Source: Nocardia sp. CC227C (GTDB taxonomy: Bacteria > Actinomycetota > Actinomycetes > Mycobacteriales > Mycobacteriaceae). Taken from it: DNA of 64,000 bases. The notes under the pieces were generated by a model. It did not search any database and had not been told where the DNA came from. It saw nothing but the letters and a program-made list of their open reading frames with translations. Position numbers and translations under genes: made by a program. The DNA lies in assembly GCF_030767025.1 (NCBI RefSeq), contig NZ_JASITE010000022.1:1-64000 (forward strand), written 5' to 3'. Positions 1 through 8,352 of the stretch are shown one piece after another (position 1 is the stretch's first letter; every line of letters starts with the position of its first letter).

Positions 1-225
1 GTTGTCAAAAAGCGGCTGTGGCCAGGTATTCGAAGCGCGCTGACACTCACCTAGCGCGAACCGATCCCGGCCTCACCGCGTGCTGGCAACGCTCGACGAG
101 CCCTCCGATACGGCGAGGCTGCGTCAAGCCCCGTGGTGCGGAGGCGGTCTCAAGTTCTCATTGCGCGCAGAATCGTTGGATAGGCGACCGGATTCCATAG
201 ACCGGTAGAGAAGGAAGGGGGAGGG

Positions 226-1038
226 ATGGCTACGGCAATCTCATTGCTGGCTTGGTTCGGGGTTCTAGTCGGTGCAGTATTCGTAGGAGGTGGAGTCGTA
301 CGGGCCACTCCGACGCGTGCGGTAATGGGGGCTGCGGTCGCCGCGTACTCGTTGGCGATGCGCATGTATGCGCCGCTTGGACTGACGGGTAGTCAGCGGC
401 AGCCGCTGACTATCGAGAATCGGATCTGGGGGATGACGTGGACCGTGATCGGCGGATGGGCGATGCTGTCGCTGCTGTTTGCAATCTACTGGTCACATCG
501 GACCGGTCAGCAGCAATGGGCAGGCCGGGAACTGGGCCGAAGGCTGCGGGCTTTGTCGGGGATTGCAGGAGCAAGCGTGGCCCTATTGTGGCTGGTTGCG
601 TTGATGCCGGGTCCGGAATTGGCACCGTCGAACGACTTCCTCAATCAATACGGCGGTGACCTCCGTGTAGTCCTGCAACAGTTGATCTTTGCTATCTGGC
701 TGGGGGTCCCGTTCGGTATGTGGGGGTGGACGACATGGCAGTATCGGAGGGGAGTCACGCGATGGATCACCACGGCCGGAGGTGTGTGCGGAGTGCTGTG
801 GACGGTCTGGAAAGTGACCGGTGTTGCGGTTCGGTATTCAACCAGCGACAGAATTGGTCTGCAGTCACCGATCAGCGTGGCTTTAGGCTCCGCGACTTTG
901 CTGCTTCTGGTCTGCGGTTTGCTGGCAGGGGCGATTCCGGCCGCGATTCGGCGAGCGCGGGAGCAGCGGGACTACAGGCGTGCCCGCCGAATCGATGACG
1001 AGCAGCACTATTCCTCCGCAGAAGACCCGGTGGCATAG
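226..1038 (+). CDS. Multi-pass membrane protein of unknown function
   Basis: Encodes 270 residues. About seven hydrophobic stretches are visible (near residues 1-25, 33-55, 67-91, 109-131, 145-170, 179-201 and 214-241), followed by a basic, charged C-terminal tail, so it is an integral membrane protein of the plasma membrane. The ATG sits just after a strong purine-rich ribosome binding site (gaaggaagggggaggg). I do not recognise the family. Its 3' end overlaps the convergent acyl-CoA ligase gene by about 30 bp. Nothing in the sequence ties it to the polyketide cluster to its right. Confidence 0.6.
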   Translation: MATAISLLAWFGVLVGAVFVGGGVVRATPTRAVMGAAVAAYSLAMRMYAPLGLTGSQRQPLTIENRIWGMTWTVIGGWAMLSLLFAIYWSHRTGQQQWAGRELGRRLRALSGIAGASVALLWLVALMPGPELAPSNDFLNQYGGDLRVVLQQLIFAIWLGVPFGMWGWTTWQYRRGVTRWITTAGGVCGVLWTVWKVTGVAVRYSTSDRIGLQSPISVALGSATLLLLVCGLLAGAIPAAIRRAREQRDYRRARRIDDEQHYSSAEDPVA

Positions 1039-2582
1039 GCAGTGCGTAGTCGACGCTTGTAGATCTTGCCGGAGTCATCACGTGGTAGCTGGTCGACGAT
1101 GTGCACCACTGATGGAACCTTGTAGTCGGCGAGTCTACCGCGCAGGGCCGTTCGGATGCTATGCGCGGTGAGGTCGGCGTCAGGACGTGGAAGCACAAAA
1201 GCGGCCACGACCTCCCCGAGATCGCCTGCGCTGTCGGGGATTCCAAGGACTGCGACATCTTCGACGCCATCAAGTGCCGCGATGGTGCCCTCGATTTCGG
1301 CGGGGTAGATGTTCACGCCTCCTCGGATCACCACGTCGGCGCTGCGTCCGGTCAGGTAGAGGTAGCCGTCGTCGTCGATACGGCCGAGGTCGCCGACCCA
1401 GATCATCCCCTCGATCGGGCTGGCGGGGGCCCCGAGTCCCAGATACGTGAACCGCGGCCAGTAGTCTGCACCACGTACGTAGACCCGGCCGATCTGGCCG
1501 GGAGTGAGTGGGTTTCCGTGTGCGTCGGCGATCAGGACCGCGGATCCGTCCGCAGGGAGGCCGACGCTGCCCGGATGAGCTAGCCAGTCAGAGGCGGTGA
1601 TCCAGGTGATGGTGCCGCATTCACTGTTGCCATAGAACTCCAGTAACGCGTCACCGAACCAGTCGATCGCGGCGCGTTTGATTGCAGGGGGGCACGGTGC
1701 GGCGGAGTGGATCAGATGCGTCAGACTTGAGATGTCGTAGCGTGCCCGCACAGCAGCCGGCAGCGACAGCAGCCGGGACAGCATGGTGGGAACCACCTTG
1801 GCCTGTTGGATAGCCTTCTCGTGAATGTGAGCCAAGAAGCGTTCGGAGTTCCACCGCGGCATTATCGTGATATTGGTGCCCAGCCGTAACGCCATGACTG
1901 CCAAAGCATTCGGCGAGGTATGGTACAGCGGACCCGCCACCAGCATCTGACCACCTGGGGTGAGCCCTGCGCGTTGTGCTGTAGCACCGGCGATGGACAG
2001 CAGCTGTTGTGGTGTCATATGCTCCCGTGCAATGCCTTTCGGCGTACCTGTGGTGCCTGAGGTGTAGATCAATCCCATGCTGTCGGCGACGGCGCCCTCG
2101 CGGCGGCCCAGTGGTTGCGGGTGCTCGTCGATCCACTGTTCGAGAGTCGGAAACAGTCCGCTGACCTGAGCCAGAGCTGGATCGAGCCCGGCCTCATCGA
2201 GGGATTCTTTCGGCATTGCAACCTCGACCAGCGCCGGGCAGACCCCGGCATGCTTACGGGCGGCCTCAGCGATAGGTATGAACTCTGTGTGTGCGAACAT
2301 GATTCGCACCCGGGAGTCGGCTAGTACATGCGCCACCTCCGGCATCTGCCAGTGGATGTTTATCGGCACCGGGTTGCCGCCGACTCCGGCGATCGCTACC
2401 GATAGCTCCAAAAACTCGATGTCGTTGCGGGCCATGATCGCAACCCGCTCGCCTCGGCCGACCCCGGCGTCAACCAGTGCCGCTGCCACCTGCCCGGCGC
2501 GATGATTCGTCTCCGCGTGTGTCCGCGAACGGGCGCCGCAAGTGATCGTCGAAGCTGCCGAACCGGTCTTCGTATCAGTCAT
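1008..2582 (-). CDS. Acyl-CoA synthetase / AMP-dependent ligase (FadD-like)
   Basis: A 524-residue member of the ANL superfamily that should activate a carboxylic acid as an acyl-adenylate and transfer it to CoA (or a carrier thiol). Visible motifs are the P-loop YTSGTTGTPKG (about residues 172-182), the E-containing GNSECGT motif, the GDLGRIDDDGYLYLTGR hinge region and the C-terminal catalytic lysine in DDSGKIYKRR. Length is normal for FadD-type ligases. It is divergent from the StrR-like regulator, with a 324-bp shared upstream region, so it may belong to the polyketide cluster, for example activating a starter or side-chain acid. It could equally be an ordinary lipid-metabolism gene; the substrate cannot be read from the sequence. 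Confidence 0.85.
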   Translation of the reverse strand: MTDTKTGSAASTITCGARSRTHAETNHRAGQVAAALVDAGVGRGERVAIMARNDIEFLELSVAIAGVGGNPVPINIHWQMPEVAHVLADSRVRIMFAHTEFIPIAEAARKHAGVCPALVEVAMPKESLDEAGLDPALAQVSGLFPTLEQWIDEHPQPLGRREGAVADSMGLIYTSGTTGTPKGIAREHMTPQQLLSIAGATAQRAGLTPGGQMLVAGPLYHTSPNALAVMALRLGTNITIMPRWNSERFLAHIHEKAIQQAKVVPTMLSRLLSLPAAVRARYDISSLTHLIHSAAPCPPAIKRAAIDWFGDALLEFYGNSECGTITWITASDWLAHPGSVGLPADGSAVLIADAHGNPLTPGQIGRVYVRGADYWPRFTYLGLGAPASPIEGMIWVGDLGRIDDDGYLYLTGRSADVVIRGGVNIYPAEIEGTIAALDGVEDVAVLGIPDSAGDLGEVVAAFVLPRPDADLTAHSIRTALRGRLADYKVPSVVHIVDQLPRDDSGKIYKRRLRTAYATGSSAEE

Positions 2583-2703
2583 GCGCCGCAGTCTGCCACC
2601 TTGGTGTCGGAGGATGTCAAAGGCTTGAGAGTGCGAGAGACTAACGGATGCAACGCATTACAGACAGGGCTGGCGCATCCATACATCCTGTGATGTACTG
2701 CAG

Positions 2704-2727
2704 TATGCGATCAGAAATGATCGCGTA
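2704..2727. promoter_or_regulatory. Palindrome in the ligase/regulator divergent promoter region
   Basis: A 10-bp inverted repeat with one G-T wobble (arms tatgcgatca and tgatcgcgta) around a gaaa spacer. It lies between the divergently transcribed acyl-CoA ligase and StrR-like regulator genes. It could be an operator or an RNA hairpin in a leader. No assignment to a specific regulator is possible. Confidence 0.4.
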
Positions 2728-2906
2728 CGAAGTCGGGGCTACGCACGTGTGATCAAACGGGGGCACGCAATTCTCTGCTCCCCATGTGCCTGCGAGTGTA
2801 GGCGATGCGCGATCGATGGCACGCTCAGCGTATCCCGGGGTACAGCGCTGTACATGACCATTTGAGCTGCATGGTTGTTCGCAATCGCGTGGAGCAGGAG
2901 GGATTG

Positions 2907-3971
2907 ATGAAACAGCCCGGCAGGGTCGAGGAGGGGGCGGCGATCGACCGAGACGGTGCACTAGAGGTGATTCAGGGTGCCATCTCGTGCGAGGTGGTTG
3001 CGCTCCCGATTGTTCGACTGAGAGTATCGGACTCTCTGCGGATCGCGGGTGAAGACGCCCGCCATCTGAACACACTCGCTGAAGCTGAGGGTTTGCTTCC
3101 GCCAATTGTTGTACACCGTCGGACAATGACGGTGATCGATGGTGTCCATCGGCTGCGGCTCGCGCAGCGTCGTGGAGCAAGCGTTATCAACGCGGTGTAT
3201 TTCGATGGTGACGAGAGCGCAGCTTTCGTTTTTTCCGTACGTGTGAACAGTAAACACGGATTGCCGCTGTCGCTGACTGATCGCAAAGCGGCAGCAGCAC
3301 GGATGCTGTCGGACTACCCAGAATGGTCGAACCGACGACTCGCCGCAGTTGCGGGACTGTCCGACAAGACGATCGCGAGCATCCGCAAGAGGTTGGGTGC
3401 GGAGATTCCGCACCCAACCTCGGCGCGAGTGGGACGCGACGGCGTGAGCTATCCAACTGATCCACGCGCGCGGCGTCGTCGAGCCGAAGAGCATCTGCGG
3501 TCGAATCCCAGCGCCTCCGCGAAGGAGGTCGCGCTGGCGGCGGGAATTTCACTGACTACATCCAAAGAAATCTGTAAGAACCGGCGTGAGATAGGTGGCA
3601 GCCCGCATCCTCAGCCTGTTTCGAGAGTGGCGCCGGAAGTGCGATCGATCACTGGAGGCCGCCGCACAACGGCCGAAATTCACAAGACTGACCGATCGAT
3701 CCTGGTAGATCTGGGTGAGATGGTTCGTCGCCTACGGGCGGATCCGTCACTCCGTTTCACTGAACAGGGCCGCAAGTTGCTACGGATGCTCGAACTACTG
3801 GCCGCCGGGCCCGATGAATGGAGTTCGATTTCCGAGAGTGTTCCTGTTCACTGTGCGCCCATAGTTGCGGAACTTGCGCGTCATCAATCGAACAGTTGGA
3901 AATTATTCGCAGAATGCCTTGACCTGCGCATTATCGCATCAGAAAGCCGGTCGAAGGAAAGCAAAGGCTAG
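2907..3971 (+). CDS. StrR-like pathway regulator with ParB N-terminal domain
   Basis: A 354-residue protein. Residues about 25-110 form a ParB/sulfiredoxin-like domain (LPPIVVHRRTMTVIDGVHR), followed by a helix-turn-helix around 130-160 (NRRLAAVAGLSDKTIASIRK) and a second HTH-like stretch around 190-215 (AKEVALAAGISLTTSKEI). This arrangement is typical of StrR-type activators of antibiotic clusters rather than of chromosome-partition ParB. The ATG at 2907 was chosen over an upstream in-frame ATG (2805) because AGGAGGG ends 4 bases before it. It is probably one of two cluster-situated regulators, with the SARP downstream. Target sites were not identified; one half-site-like GTTCGACTG lies inside the gene itself. 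Confidence 0.8.
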   Translation: MKQPGRVEEGAAIDRDGALEVIQGAISCEVVALPIVRLRVSDSLRIAGEDARHLNTLAEAEGLLPPIVVHRRTMTVIDGVHRLRLAQRRGASVINAVYFDGDESAAFVFSVRVNSKHGLPLSLTDRKAAAARMLSDYPEWSNRRLAAVAGLSDKTIASIRKRLGAEIPHPTSARVGRDGVSYPTDPRARRRRAEEHLRSNPSASAKEVALAAGISLTTSKEICKNRREIGGSPHPQPVSRVAPEVRSITGGRRTTAEIHKTDRSILVDLGEMVRRLRADPSLRFTEQGRKLLRMLELLAAGPDEWSSISESVPVHCAPIVAELARHQSNSWKLFAECLDLRIIASESRSKESKG

Positions 3972-4638
3972 CCGGAAGCTGGTTCGTATTCTTACGCTAG
4001 TGCGGTGCCATTGTACCCTCACGATACATGGTTTTGTCAGGCTGCTGGTGGTTGAGGCTGCCCTCTCATCGTGAGGACTGTTAACGAACGATTGAGAGGC
4101 TAGCTGGTCGGCCTCAGTTGCTGGCAGCAGTCGTCTGTCGACCTGCAACTCACCTCATGGGAAAGATATCGCTGTGGACATGAACTGAATACACTTATAG
4201 TCTCGTGCGTAGGCTCTTAATATCGTAGGAGGGGCTTATATTTGGAGATATCACTACGGACACTTTTTTGTGGGGTTGCAGACTTCTCGCCGGAGCAGAT
4301 ACCCGGTCTGCTAGGTGCGGGCGGTAGTCGAGCTAGGCCATCATTGTTGCATCTCTTGTATTCAGTTGGTTCTGCTAAAGTTCATTCTAAACTAATTATC
4401 TCAGAGTCTGTGTTTGCGTGCTACCGGTTGCTGACGATTTATCCAAGCTTTTGGAGTCGAAGTAGCTTCAACTTCAAATATGTGCAATGGTGTAGATATG
4501 TCTCGATGGGGCCATTGGCGCTTTGAGGCGCCGCATATCCTCGTACGGTCTGTCGAATCATCCGAGAATAGATTCCTAGGGACTGCTGTCGGGGCAACGT
4601 GCTGTCGGTATCGCCTGATCATTGGAGAGATCGAAAAC
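3972..4638. other. Long AT-richer intergenic region upstream of the SARP gene
   Basis: About 670 bp without a convincing gene. Base composition is visibly lower in GC than the flanks, and the short open frames in it have no recognisable protein features. It probably holds the promoter and control sites of the SARP gene, but I could not identify SARP-type heptamer repeats or a clear -35/-10 pair. Confidence 0.5.
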
Positions 4639-5415
4639 ATGAAGCTTGAGTTAAAAGTGTTGGGCCCAATCGAAATGATATTGAATGACCAAGTTTGCAC
4701 ACCTAACGGGCCGAAATTGCGCCAGGTGCTAGCCCTATTGACTATGCGCGCAAACCGGGTCGTGCATTGTGGTGCCATAATCGAAGAACTCTGGAGTGAC
4801 AGCCCGCCGAAAACGGCCCGAACCACCGTCCAAACCTACGTCTACCACCTTCGAAAATGGTTCAAGCCGTTTATGGATGCCTCGACCGGAGAATTTCTGG
4901 CTACCAGAGCACCTGGATATCTGTTTACAGTGCCGGAAGGCGGTCTCGACGCAGACATGTTCATCGAGGGACTGGACACTGGCAGGGCGCTACTCCAACG
5001 GGGTGACGCGCTAAGCGCGGCAACTGAGCTGCGTGCGGCACTGCACCGGTGGAGTGGGCCGATGCTGGACAACGTGCCATGTGGTTCTCTGCTCCAATCG
5101 CATGCCACACACCTCGAAGAAATGCGCACGACCGCACTGGAACTGCTGGTGAATGCCGAGATGCAGCTAGGACGGCACCGTGAACTCATCCCTGAACTGC
5201 GGTCGCTAGTGTTGGCACACCCGCTGAACGAGTCGTTTCACACCCAATTGATTGTCGCGCTGGGCAAGTCACAGCGGCGCGGTGAAGCACTGCGTGCTTA
5301 CCACGATCTGCGGTTCATCTTGCAGGAAGAGCTGGGCCTCGACCCGTCGGCCGGCGTGCAGCGGATCCACCAAGCGGTGCTGACCTCCGACGAGCGTTTA
5401 CTCGAAAGCCTGTGA
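4639..5415 (+). CDS. SARP-family transcriptional activator
   Basis: A 258-residue regulator with the size and layout of stand-alone Streptomyces antibiotic regulatory proteins (the ActII-ORF4/RedD class). It has an OmpR-type winged helix at about residues 5-95 (KLRQVLALLTMRANRVV, then TVQTYVYHLRKW) and a bacterial transcriptional activation domain at about 100-245 (HPLNESFHTQLIVAL, ending LGLDPSAGVQRIH). The ATG at 4639 is preceded by ggagag at a good distance, and the longer in-frame extension upstream has no domain content. It sits directly before the BVMO gene (1-bp gap) and is the likely direct activator of the type II PKS genes. Confidence 0.9.
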   Translation: MKLELKVLGPIEMILNDQVCTPNGPKLRQVLALLTMRANRVVHCGAIIEELWSDSPPKTARTTVQTYVYHLRKWFKPFMDASTGEFLATRAPGYLFTVPEGGLDADMFIEGLDTGRALLQRGDALSAATELRAALHRWSGPMLDNVPCGSLLQSHATHLEEMRTTALELLVNAEMQLGRHRELIPELRSLVLAHPLNESFHTQLIVALGKSQRRGEALRAYHDLRFILQEELGLDPSAGVQRIHQAVLTSDERLLESL

Positions 5416-5416
5416 G

Positions 5417-7330
5417 GTGGCTATGATCTTCCAAGCTGCTGTCCCACCATTGCACACCGACGACGAAACTCTCCGGCGCCATCTCGTCGACGCCGAGATC
5501 CCGGCGCTGCTGATGACGTTGGCTCACCTCACCGGCGATCCCAGTCTGCTGCCCGAACGCGGACACGGCAACGGTTGGCTACTCCGACCACAGGGTGGAA
5601 TGACCGAGTCGATGCAAGAGGAAGTTCGAGAACTCGCCGTTCGTGTGCTCCGCCGAGCCGATCGGTTAACGACAGCACCACCACATCCCGACCTGCTCCG
5701 CCGGATCATTGCCTGGACCTTGGGTTCGGATACCGCAGAGCTAGTACCGATGGTGGCGGACGAGATTGTCCAGCCGGGCACCGACCCTGGCAAGCCAGCC
5801 TGGACCCTTCCGGAGACCACAGCGGGCTTCCGAGTGGCCGTGGTCGGCGCAGGGATGAGCGGGCTGCTGGCCGCGCACCGGCTAAGCCAGGCGGGAGTCC
5901 CGGTGGTGATCTACGAGAAGAACTTCGATGTCGGCGGCACCTGGCATGAGAACACCTATCCCGGCTGCCGCGTCGACGTGGCCAGCCATCTCTACGGCTA
6001 CTCGTTCGCCAACCGCTCCAGCTGGCCAGACTACTTCTGTACCCAGGAGGTCATGCAGTCCTACTTTCGTGAATTCGCGACGGCCTTCGGGCTGTACGAA
6101 TACATCCGGTTCGGTGCCGAAGTGGTCTCCGCGGCCTGGGACGAGCGATCCGCATGCTGGCGGTTGACCGTGCGCACCACCGAGGGCGAGCATCACGACG
6201 AATGCTCCGTCCTAGTGAGCGCAGTCGGCCAGCTTAACCGGCCGAGCTTGCCGGACATCACCGGACGCGAGGACTTCGACGGCCTGGCCTTTCACTCTGC
6301 GCGCTGGCCGCGGGACCTGGACCTGGCGGGAAAGCAGGTCGCTGTGATCGGCACCGGAGCCAGCGCCTACCAGTTCATCCCAGAGATCGCGCCGGAAGCT
6401 GGGAAGCTGACCGTGTTCCAGCGCACTCCGCCGTGGTTGCGACCCACTCCCCACTACCACGAGCCCGTGCCGGTGGGCGCGCACTGGCTCGCCGCTAACG
6501 TGCCGTTTTACGCACAGTGGCACCGGTTCTGGCTGTGGGCACCGGGCCTCCGCGGCGTGCTTGAAGGATGGGTCGTCGATCCGGACTACCCGCCGACCGA
6601 ACTCGCCGTCTCCGAATCCAACGATGCGCTGCGTGTGACACTGACCGGCTGGATGGAGTCTCAGCTGACCGATGCACCTGGTTTGCGGGACAAGGTGATT
6701 CCGTCCTACCCGGTCGGTGCCAAACGGGTATTCCGTGACAACGGCGTTTGGTTCCGCACGATCAAACGAGATGACGTCACGTTGGTCACTGAACCGATCG
6801 AGAGCATCTCCCCAGGTGGGGTGCACACCGCAGACGGCGTGTTTCACGAGGCCGATGTGCTCATCTATGGCACCGGTTTCCAGGCTTCGCGATTTCTCGC
6901 GCCGATGACTGTCACAGGCCGTGGGGGGCGGACATTGGAGCAGGTGTGGGACGGTGACGCACGCGCATACTTGGGCATGACCGTCCCGGGGTTCCCGAAC
7001 TTGTTTTGCCTGTACGGCCCCAATACGAACTTGTCGGGGCAGGGCGGCAGCATCTTCCAGTTCTCCGAGTATGCGGTGAGTTATCTGCTAGACGCGATCC
7101 GTAAACTGGTTGACGGCGGGTACCGCAGCCTCGACGTCGAATCGAAGGTGTACGACGAGTACAACGCGTGGGTTGACAAGGGAAACTCCGAGCGCGCTTG
7201 GGGTTTCTCTAAGGTAAGCAGCTGGTTTATCAACGAAAAAGGTCGCACAGCGCAGAACTGGCCGTTCACCGCATACGAGTATTGGCGACGGACACGCCGC
7301 GTGAATTCGGCCGACTATCACTTCAGCTGA
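5417..7330 (+). CDS. Type I Baeyer-Villiger / flavin-containing monooxygenase with N-terminal extension
   Basis: About 635 residues. An FAD Rossmann motif VVGAGMSG lies near residue 143, a second dinucleotide motif VIGTGASA near residue 312, and between them is the type I BVMO fingerprint FxGxxxHxxxWP (FDGLAFHSARWP). It should use FAD and NADPH to insert oxygen next to a ketone or to hydroxylate a tailoring intermediate. The roughly 135-residue N-terminal extension before the FAD motif resembles the 4-hydroxyacetophenone monooxygenase subgroup. Start is GTG 5417 or ATG 5423; neither has an ideal ribosome binding site. It is almost fused to the SARP gene, so the two are probably cotranscribed. 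The substrate is inferred to be the cluster polyketide. Confidence 0.88.
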   Translation: MAMIFQAAVPPLHTDDETLRRHLVDAEIPALLMTLAHLTGDPSLLPERGHGNGWLLRPQGGMTESMQEEVRELAVRVLRRADRLTTAPPHPDLLRRIIAWTLGSDTAELVPMVADEIVQPGTDPGKPAWTLPETTAGFRVAVVGAGMSGLLAAHRLSQAGVPVVIYEKNFDVGGTWHENTYPGCRVDVASHLYGYSFANRSSWPDYFCTQEVMQSYFREFATAFGLYEYIRFGAEVVSAAWDERSACWRLTVRTTEGEHHDECSVLVSAVGQLNRPSLPDITGREDFDGLAFHSARWPRDLDLAGKQVAVIGTGASAYQFIPEIAPEAGKLTVFQRTPPWLRPTPHYHEPVPVGAHWLAANVPFYAQWHRFWLWAPGLRGVLEGWVVDPDYPPTELAVSESNDALRVTLTGWMESQLTDAPGLRDKVIPSYPVGAKRVFRDNGVWFRTIKRDDVTLVTEPIESISPGGVHTADGVFHEADVLIYGTGFQASRFLAPMTVTGRGGRTLEQVWDGDARAYLGMTVPGFPNLFCLYGPNTNLSGQGGSIFQFSEYAVSYLLDAIRKLVDGGYRSLDVESKVYDEYNAWVDKGNSERAWGFSKVSSWFINEKGRTAQNWPFTAYEYWRRTRRVNSADYHFS

Positions 7331-7341
7331 GTGCCTATCCG

Positions 7342-7376
7342 GCCGGCCGCGAATGAGTCTGGCTCGCGCGGCCGGC
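7342..7376. terminator. Bidirectional terminator hairpin
   Basis: A perfect 10-bp inverted repeat (gccggccgcg and cgcggccggc, loop 15 nt) in the 53-bp gap between the convergent BVMO and ketoreductase genes. No T-tract follows, as is common in GC-rich actinomycetes. Confidence 0.7.
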
Positions 7377-7383
7377 TGGACGC

Positions 7384-8169
7384 TCAGTAGTTTCCGAGCC
7401 CGCCACATACGTTCATTGCCTGTGCGGTGACCGCGTCAGATCCGGGGCCGACGAGATAACGCACCATCGCGGCAACTTCTTCTGGTCGCACATACCGCCC
7501 GATGGGCGCACGAGCGCTGATGCGGCGGAATGCCTCATCTTCGTCTACCTGCCAGATCCTAGAATAGTGCTCGCGGACACGTTCGGCCATCGGGGTTTCG
7601 ACGAATCCAGGGCAAACTGCGTTTACCGTTATGCCGGTTTTGGCTAATTCGAGGCCGAGTGCTTTGGTAAAACCGATAACGCCGTGTTTCGAGGCGCTGT
7701 ACGGAGCCGCATGCACCACGCCCTGTTTGCCTCCGGTTGAAGCGATATTTATGATCCGACCCGACTCCTTGGCGAGCATCCCTCCCGAAGTGAGTACCGC
7801 CTTGGTCATGAGGAAAACGCTGTTTAGATTGGTATTGATGACGTCGAACCACAATTCTTCGTCGATTTCAGCGGTCACGCCGCCACCGCTGCGTCCTGCA
7901 TTGTTCACTAGAACATCTATTGGGCCGTAGCGGTTGACCGCAGTCGTTACCAGACCACGGATATCGTCGGGCTCAGATACGTCACAGATCGTGCCGTCAA
8001 CCTCGAGGCCCTTGCTCCTCAAGCCTTCCACGGTCATCTTGACTTCTTCGTGTGAACGAGCGCATAGGTAGACAGCCTTGCCGTCCTCGGCAAGCGAGCT
8101 GGCGATCTCAAGACCGATCCCACTGGTAGCGCCGGTGACCAGTGCCACCTGATAGCCTGGTTCCGCCAT
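7384..8169 (-). CDS. Type II PKS C-9 ketoreductase (ActIII-like)
   Basis: A 261-residue short-chain dehydrogenase, the same length as ActIII. It aligns residue for residue with ActIII: NADPH-binding TGATSGIG (12-19) and catalytic tetrad N114, S144, Y157, K161. The C-terminus VCGGLGNY is also ActIII-like. It should reduce the C-9 carbonyl of the nascent octaketide during or after first-ring closure. The start at 8169 is set by ggagaag just upstream and by the ActIII length. One deviation is at the PGG substrate-docking motif (94-96), which reads SGG here. It is separated from the minimal PKS by about 17 kb of tailoring genes and insertion sequences. Confidence 0.95.
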   Translation of the reverse strand: MAEPGYQVALVTGATSGIGLEIASSLAEDGKAVYLCARSHEEVKMTVEGLRSKGLEVDGTICDVSEPDDIRGLVTTAVNRYGPIDVLVNNAGRSGGGVTAEIDEELWFDVINTNLNSVFLMTKAVLTSGGMLAKESGRIINIASTGGKQGVVHAAPYSASKHGVIGFTKALGLELAKTGITVNAVCPGFVETPMAERVREHYSRIWQVDEDEAFRRISARAPIGRYVRPEEVAAMVRYLVGPGSDAVTAQAMNVCGGLGNY

Positions 8170-8322
8170 GAGCTTCTCCATTTCATGCAATTATTGGATG
8201 TGACGTTGTCAGTCTGCCGATATACTCTAGAATATCGTTAAATAATGTCGAAGTCTCTGCTGTTCACCGCCTAGGTACGGAAAATGACGAATGTGCTGAA
8301 GTTGATCATTGGAAAGCAATCA

Positions 8323-8344
8323 GGGCCCGGCGTATTCCGGGCCC
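8323..8344 (-). terminator. Terminator hairpin downstream of the flavin monooxygenase gene
   Basis: A perfect 8-bp stem (gggcccgg and ccgggccc, loop cgtatt) starting 9 bp past the end of the minus-strand flavin monooxygenase gene. It separates that gene from the ketoreductase gene, which is on the same strand. About 150 bp remain for a ketoreductase promoter. Confidence 0.65.
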
Positions 8345-8352
8345 GATACTGC

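Noticed and set aside
3011..3045. StrR-type binding site (GTTCGACTG) inside the StrR-like gene
   Set aside because: Only one half-site is present; the inverted second half is missing at the required spacing.
4242..4526. A 94-codon plus-strand frame in the gap before the SARP gene
   Set aside because: No ribosome binding site of note, irregular codon use, no family features; treated as non-coding.
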